DNA of 64,000 bases from JBFHRE01 sp041746105 (GTDB lineage: Bacteria; Actinomycetota; Acidimicrobiia; Spongiisociales; ZC4RG35), in contig JBGTHP010000021.1 of the NCBI GenBank assembly GCA_041746105.1, forward strand, positions 1-64,000, given 5' to 3'. Positions 61,130 to 64,000 of the stretch are shown here, piece by piece (the first letter of the stretch is position 1; every line of letters starts with the position of its first letter). The translations under genes were made by a program, and so were the position numbers. Under the pieces are notes generated by a model. It was not told the DNA's origin and made no database searches. It saw nothing but the letters and a program-made list of their open reading frames with translations.

Positions 61130-61364
61130 ATGAACAAGGCAGTGGTAGCCGCGGTCGCCAACTTTTTCTTTCCGGGGTTGGGATACCTGATCGCCGGCGT
61201 GAAACGCGGTCTGGCGGTGTTGTGGTTGATGGGCGTTCTCGGGCTCACCTAACGTCGAGTTCGGGATCCGCGAACCGGAACCAACCCTCTACGGGATCAT
61301 GTTCGCCAGCGTCCTCGTCATGAACATCGCCTTCGCCATCGACGTCTACCGAACGGTCAAGTAG
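61130..61364 (+). pseudogene. small membrane protein gene with a frameshift
   Basis: From ATG 61130, with AGGAGG upstream, the frame encodes NFFFPGLGYLIAGVKRGLAV and then WLMGVLGLT before a TAA at 61250. In the next frame the gene goes on: VEFGIREPEPTLYGIMFAS and VLVMNIAFAIDVYRTVK, stop at 61364. Removing one A from TAAC (61250-61253) restores a Tyr and one 77-residue frame with two or three hydrophobic segments. Either a real recent mutation or a sequence error. Confidence 0.6.
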
Positions 61365-61392
61365 ACCGCCAGGCGCCACGGACTGATCACAA

Positions 61393-63396
61393 TCACGCCA
61401 GGCGAAGTGGGAGGTCGCGTAGGCGGCGCCCGGTGACGGCGAAGACGGCATTGGCGACGGCGGGGGCGAGTGGTGGCACGCCTGCCTCGCCCACTCCGGT
61501 CGGCGGCTCTCCGCTCGCCACGAGGTGTACTTCTACTTCCGGCATCCCGTCGAAGGCGAGGATGGGGCGGTCTCCGAAGTTGGTTTCGGCGACTCCTCCG
61601 CCGGTCACGGTCACTCCGCCGAGGAGACATGCGGACAAACCAAACGCCACCGCCCCTTCTATCTGTGCAACAACTCCGCCGGGATGGATCAGAATCCCGC
61701 AGTCGATAGCGCATATGACCCGTGTCACCTGGATCTGATCGCCGGCCACCACGACCTCGACAACCATCGTGGTCGGGCTCACCTCCCAGGTGGCGTGGTG
61801 GGCGATACCCCTGCCTGAACCGGGGGGGAGGGGGCGGCCCCACCCGGCCTGGGTGGCGGCGAGGTCGAGTGTTGCCAGCGCCCGACCGCCCAACAGCCCC
61901 CTGCGGTATTCGTAGGGATCTTCCCCAGCTGCGATCGCCATCTCGTCGATGAACGACTCGCGGGCAAACGCGGTGGGGGCGTTGGTCACCGATCGCCAGT
62001 CGCCGATCGGTACCGGGCGGCTTCCGGCGAGGGCAGTTTGCAGTTGGATGCTGGTCGGGTCGGAAGGAAGGCCCACCGCTTTGACGACTCCGGCAGGGTG
62101 GTAGCGGTCGTTCCGGATGTCGTCGGTTCGGTCCCAGAACAGTTGGACCGGGCGTCGAACCACCGCCGCCAGTTCCACCGCCTGCTCCACAAAATCCTGG
62201 TCGAGCCGGCGACCGAACGCGCCGCCGATCAACGGGACGTGCACGGTTACACGGCTCTGGGATAACCCGGTCACGCCGGCCGCGATCGCCTTCGCCAGTT
62301 GTGGGTCCTGAGTCGCAGCCCACACCTCGCACCCTTGGTCGGTGACGTGGGCGGTGCAGGTCGGCGTTTCCATTGCAAGGTGCGAGAAGTAGGGATGGGT
62401 GTACTCGGCGGTGCTTTCGCCCGACGCCGGATTGGTCGGCTCGAGCCGGTCGCGGAGTTCGACCAGAACCGAAGCGTCGTCGACCGTCCGGTCGCCGCGA
62501 CCGTCCCAGCTGATCGACAACCGTGAGCGCCCTTGCAACGCCGCCCACGTGTTCTCGCCCACCACCGCGACCCCGTAGGACAGTTGGATCACGTCGATCA
62601 CCCCCGGCACTGCCAGGGCCTCGGTGGCGTCAAAGGAATCGACGCCGTCACCAAAGACCGGAGGCCGCGCCACGACCCCGAAGACCATGTCGGGAAGCCG
62701 GACGTCACTGCCGTAGAGGGCGGCTCCGCGCACGATGTCGGGGGCGTCGACCAGGGAGCGATCGGTTCCGATGATGCGGAAGTCGGTCGGTTCTTTGAGC
62801 ACGATTTCTGCGGAGGCGGGCGGGTCGAGGCCTGCTGCGGATTCGACCAGTTCTCCGTACGACGCCGTTCGGTCACCGTCGATTTCTTCCACGACACCGC
62901 TGTTGGTCGTGCAGGAGTCGGGAGCCACTCCCCAGCCGTTGGCGGCAGCAGTCACCAGCATGGTGCGAGCGGTGGCTCCCACCGTCCGCAGCATGTCATA
63001 GCGGGTGGAGATGCTGAGGCTTCCGCCGGTCACCTGATCTCCGAAGCGGCCATCGCCGGCGGCGGTTTCAACCCTGACCCGTTCCCAGTCGGCATCCAGT
63101 TCCTCTGCCACGATCATCGCCAAGGCGGTACGAACCCCCTGGCCCATCTCGCTCTTGGGGACCGTGATCGTCACCAACCCGTTCGAGTCGATACGAAGCA
63201 GGACATGTGGATCGAAGACTGCCCCAGCCGGTGCTTCCGTAGATATCGTCTCCGTCGTGGCCGGTGTGGTCGTAACTGTCGTCGTGGCGGAGTCTTCCGG
63301 GGCGTCACATGCCACGGTCAACAGTCCGAGCACCAGCCCCCCGCCGCCGAGTGCGCCGGTTCTGATGAACGTGCGCCGGTCGATCTCACGTCTCAT
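61393..63396 (-). CDS. molybdopterin-binding subunit, IorB-like, Tat lipoprotein
   Basis: 667 residues of the xanthine-dehydrogenase family, closest in layout to isoquinoline 1-oxidoreductase beta. The start has twin Arg7-Arg8 (DRRTFIRTG), a hydrophobic stretch GGLVLGLLTVA and Cys30, so the protein is probably a Tat-exported lipoprotein. Mo-cofactor segments are PLIGGAFGRRLDQDFVEQAV, GRGIAHHATWEV and the late VGEAGVPPLAPAVANAVFAV with the catalytic Glu. ATG 63396 overlaps the stop of the iron-sulphur subunit (ATGA). No FAD subunit gene is present in the window, as in IorAB pairs, which use another electron acceptor. Confidence 0.88.
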   Translation of the reverse strand: MRREIDRRTFIRTGALGGGGLVLGLLTVACDAPEDSATTTVTTTPATTETISTEAPAGAVFDPHVLLRIDSNGLVTITVPKSEMGQGVRTALAMIVAEELDADWERVRVETAAGDGRFGDQVTGGSLSISTRYDMLRTVGATARTMLVTAAANGWGVAPDSCTTNSGVVEEIDGDRTASYGELVESAAGLDPPASAEIVLKEPTDFRIIGTDRSLVDAPDIVRGAALYGSDVRLPDMVFGVVARPPVFGDGVDSFDATEALAVPGVIDVIQLSYGVAVVGENTWAALQGRSRLSISWDGRGDRTVDDASVLVELRDRLEPTNPASGESTAEYTHPYFSHLAMETPTCTAHVTDQGCEVWAATQDPQLAKAIAAGVTGLSQSRVTVHVPLIGGAFGRRLDQDFVEQAVELAAVVRRPVQLFWDRTDDIRNDRYHPAGVVKAVGLPSDPTSIQLQTALAGSRPVPIGDWRSVTNAPTAFARESFIDEMAIAAGEDPYEYRRGLLGGRALATLDLAATQAGWGRPLPPGSGRGIAHHATWEVSPTTMVVEVVVAGDQIQVTRVICAIDCGILIHPGGVVAQIEGAVAFGLSACLLGGVTVTGGGVAETNFGDRPILAFDGMPEVEVHLVASGEPPTGVGEAGVPPLAPAVANAVFAVTGRRLRDLPLRLA

Positions 63397-63851
63397 GCAA
63401 TTCCTGCCGCTCGTTCGATCGCCCGCCGGATAGCCATATAGGTTCCGCAACGACACAGCACCGATTTCATGGCTTCGGTGATCTGGTCGTCTGTTGGTTG
63501 TGGGTGTTGGGCGAGGAGGGCGGATGCAGCCATGATCTGGCCGGGCTGGCAATATCCGCATTGGGCCACGTTTTCCTGGACGAAAGCCAGTTGGAGCGGA
63601 TGCGAGCCATCCATCGACAGGCCCTCGATCGTTGTGACTTCGAGGCCCTCAACTGCTGCCAGTGCAGTTATACAGGACCGGGTGGCCTCGCCACCTACGT
63701 GCACGGTGCAGCTGCCACACCAGCCTTCACCGCATCCGAATTTGGTCCCGGTCAGACCGAGCAGGTCGCGCAGCACCCACAACAAGGGCATTTCCGGTTC
63801 TACGTCGACCGTCACGGCTTCGCCGTTGATCGAAGCCCCGACTTCGGCCAT
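63393..63851 (-). CDS. [2Fe-2S] subunit of the molybdenum hydroxylase, IorA-like
   Basis: 152 residues with two [2Fe-2S] clusters: the plant-type ferredoxin N-half has GTKFGCGEGWCGSCTVHVGG and RSCITAL; the C-half has AQCGYCQPGQIMAA and VLCRCGTYMAIR. It passes electrons from the Mo site. There is no signal peptide: it is presumably exported folded together with its Tat-targeted partner, which fits this family. ATG 63851 has GGGAGG five bases upstream; GTG 63872 is less likely. Confidence 0.92.
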   Translation of the reverse strand: MAEVGASINGEAVTVDVEPEMPLLWVLRDLLGLTGTKFGCGEGWCGSCTVHVGGEATRSCITALAAVEGLEVTTIEGLSMDGSHPLQLAFVQENVAQCGYCQPGQIMAASALLAQHPQPTDDQITEAMKSVLCRCGTYMAIRRAIERAAGIA

Positions 63852-63873
63852 ATCGACCTCCCGTCCAATCACA

Positions 63874-64000
63874 GGATTATCTACAAAGTTCCGCTTCGTG
63901 TCTGTGCCGACCTAGGGCGGCCCAACTCGACCTGCTCAGGCCGCTGCTTGCCGGCTACCCGACGCACTACGCCGGGGTCGTGTCAATTGGTTCGTGGCCC
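63874..64000. other. window edge, no gene seen
   Basis: About 130 bases upstream of the hydroxylase operon. On the minus strand the segment TAGATAATCC (near 63880) is the least GC-rich and could hold a -10 element for the operon, but no matching -35 was seen. No coding frame can be assigned to the right edge. Confidence 0.3.

Noticed and set aside
61346..62548. 400-codon minus-strand open frame
   Set aside because: Another frame of the molybdenum-subunit gene; composition dominated by Arg, Gly and Pro.

Overview
The window is GC-rich and makes frequent use of GTG and TTG starts and of ATGA/GTGA/TGATG stop-start overlaps. It encodes Ser/Thr-rich lipoproteins, an F420-type nitroreductase, a PPOX-fold protein of the F420/flavin class and a PAC2 protein. 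Together these suggest an actinobacterium, perhaps an uncultured member near Acidimicrobiia. That placement is inference; there is no rRNA in the window.

Region 1 (1-8825) looks like the right part of an integrated mobile element in decay. It holds the C-terminal end of a tyrosine recombinase, an MntA/HepT toxin-antitoxin pair and a MobF-type relaxase-helicase preceded by a translationally coupled 43-residue ORF. It also holds a frameshifted Doc-type toxin with a small partner, several unrecognised small genes including an HEASH metallopeptidase-like protein, and a badly decayed second relaxase. The region stops at the 3' side of a tRNA-Phe gene, which lies in tandem with tRNA-Asp.

Region 2 (9.0-25.4 kb) is mostly chromosomal housekeeping on the minus strand: an ASCH protein and amidohydrolase pair, a polar amino-acid ABC transporter operon, and a thiBPQ operon led by a clear TPP riboswitch. 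It continues with fabF, an anchored NTR/propeller-like protein, a PAC2 protein, a DmdC-like acyl-CoA dehydrogenase and an MBL hydrolase. A gamma-glutamyl-phosphate-reductase-like protein is on the plus strand.

Region 3 (25.5-47 kb) holds a sirtuin, an OmpR/HisKA two-component pair, secreted repeat proteins and lipoproteins, and a tandem pair of unusual PP-loop (asparagine-synthase-like) proteins. DinB, a GT39-type membrane protein, an EamA transporter, an HD hydrolase, ribA, a double-GNAT protein, a cupin and an orphan histidine kinase follow. A 49-bp palindrome-rich repeat occurs three times here (31239, 32417, 44094), each time in the same orientation as the gene that follows. Two relics of histidine kinases are also present.

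Region 4 (47.5-64 kb) carries an FMN-dependent hydroxyacid dehydrogenase, an ammonium transporter, a GyrI-like protein, a VOC protein and a large DMGDH-like oxidoreductase. It continues with a SAM methyltransferase, a class II aldolase divergent from an MMPL-TetR operon with a repeat-rich operator region, an AraC regulator, a frameshifted small membrane gene, and a two-subunit molybdenum hydroxylase of the IorAB type that appears to be a Tat lipoprotein.

No complete new defence or biosynthetic system is evident. The strongest leads are the tandem PP-loop pair, the three-copy 49-bp repeat, and the leader ORF coupled to the relaxase.
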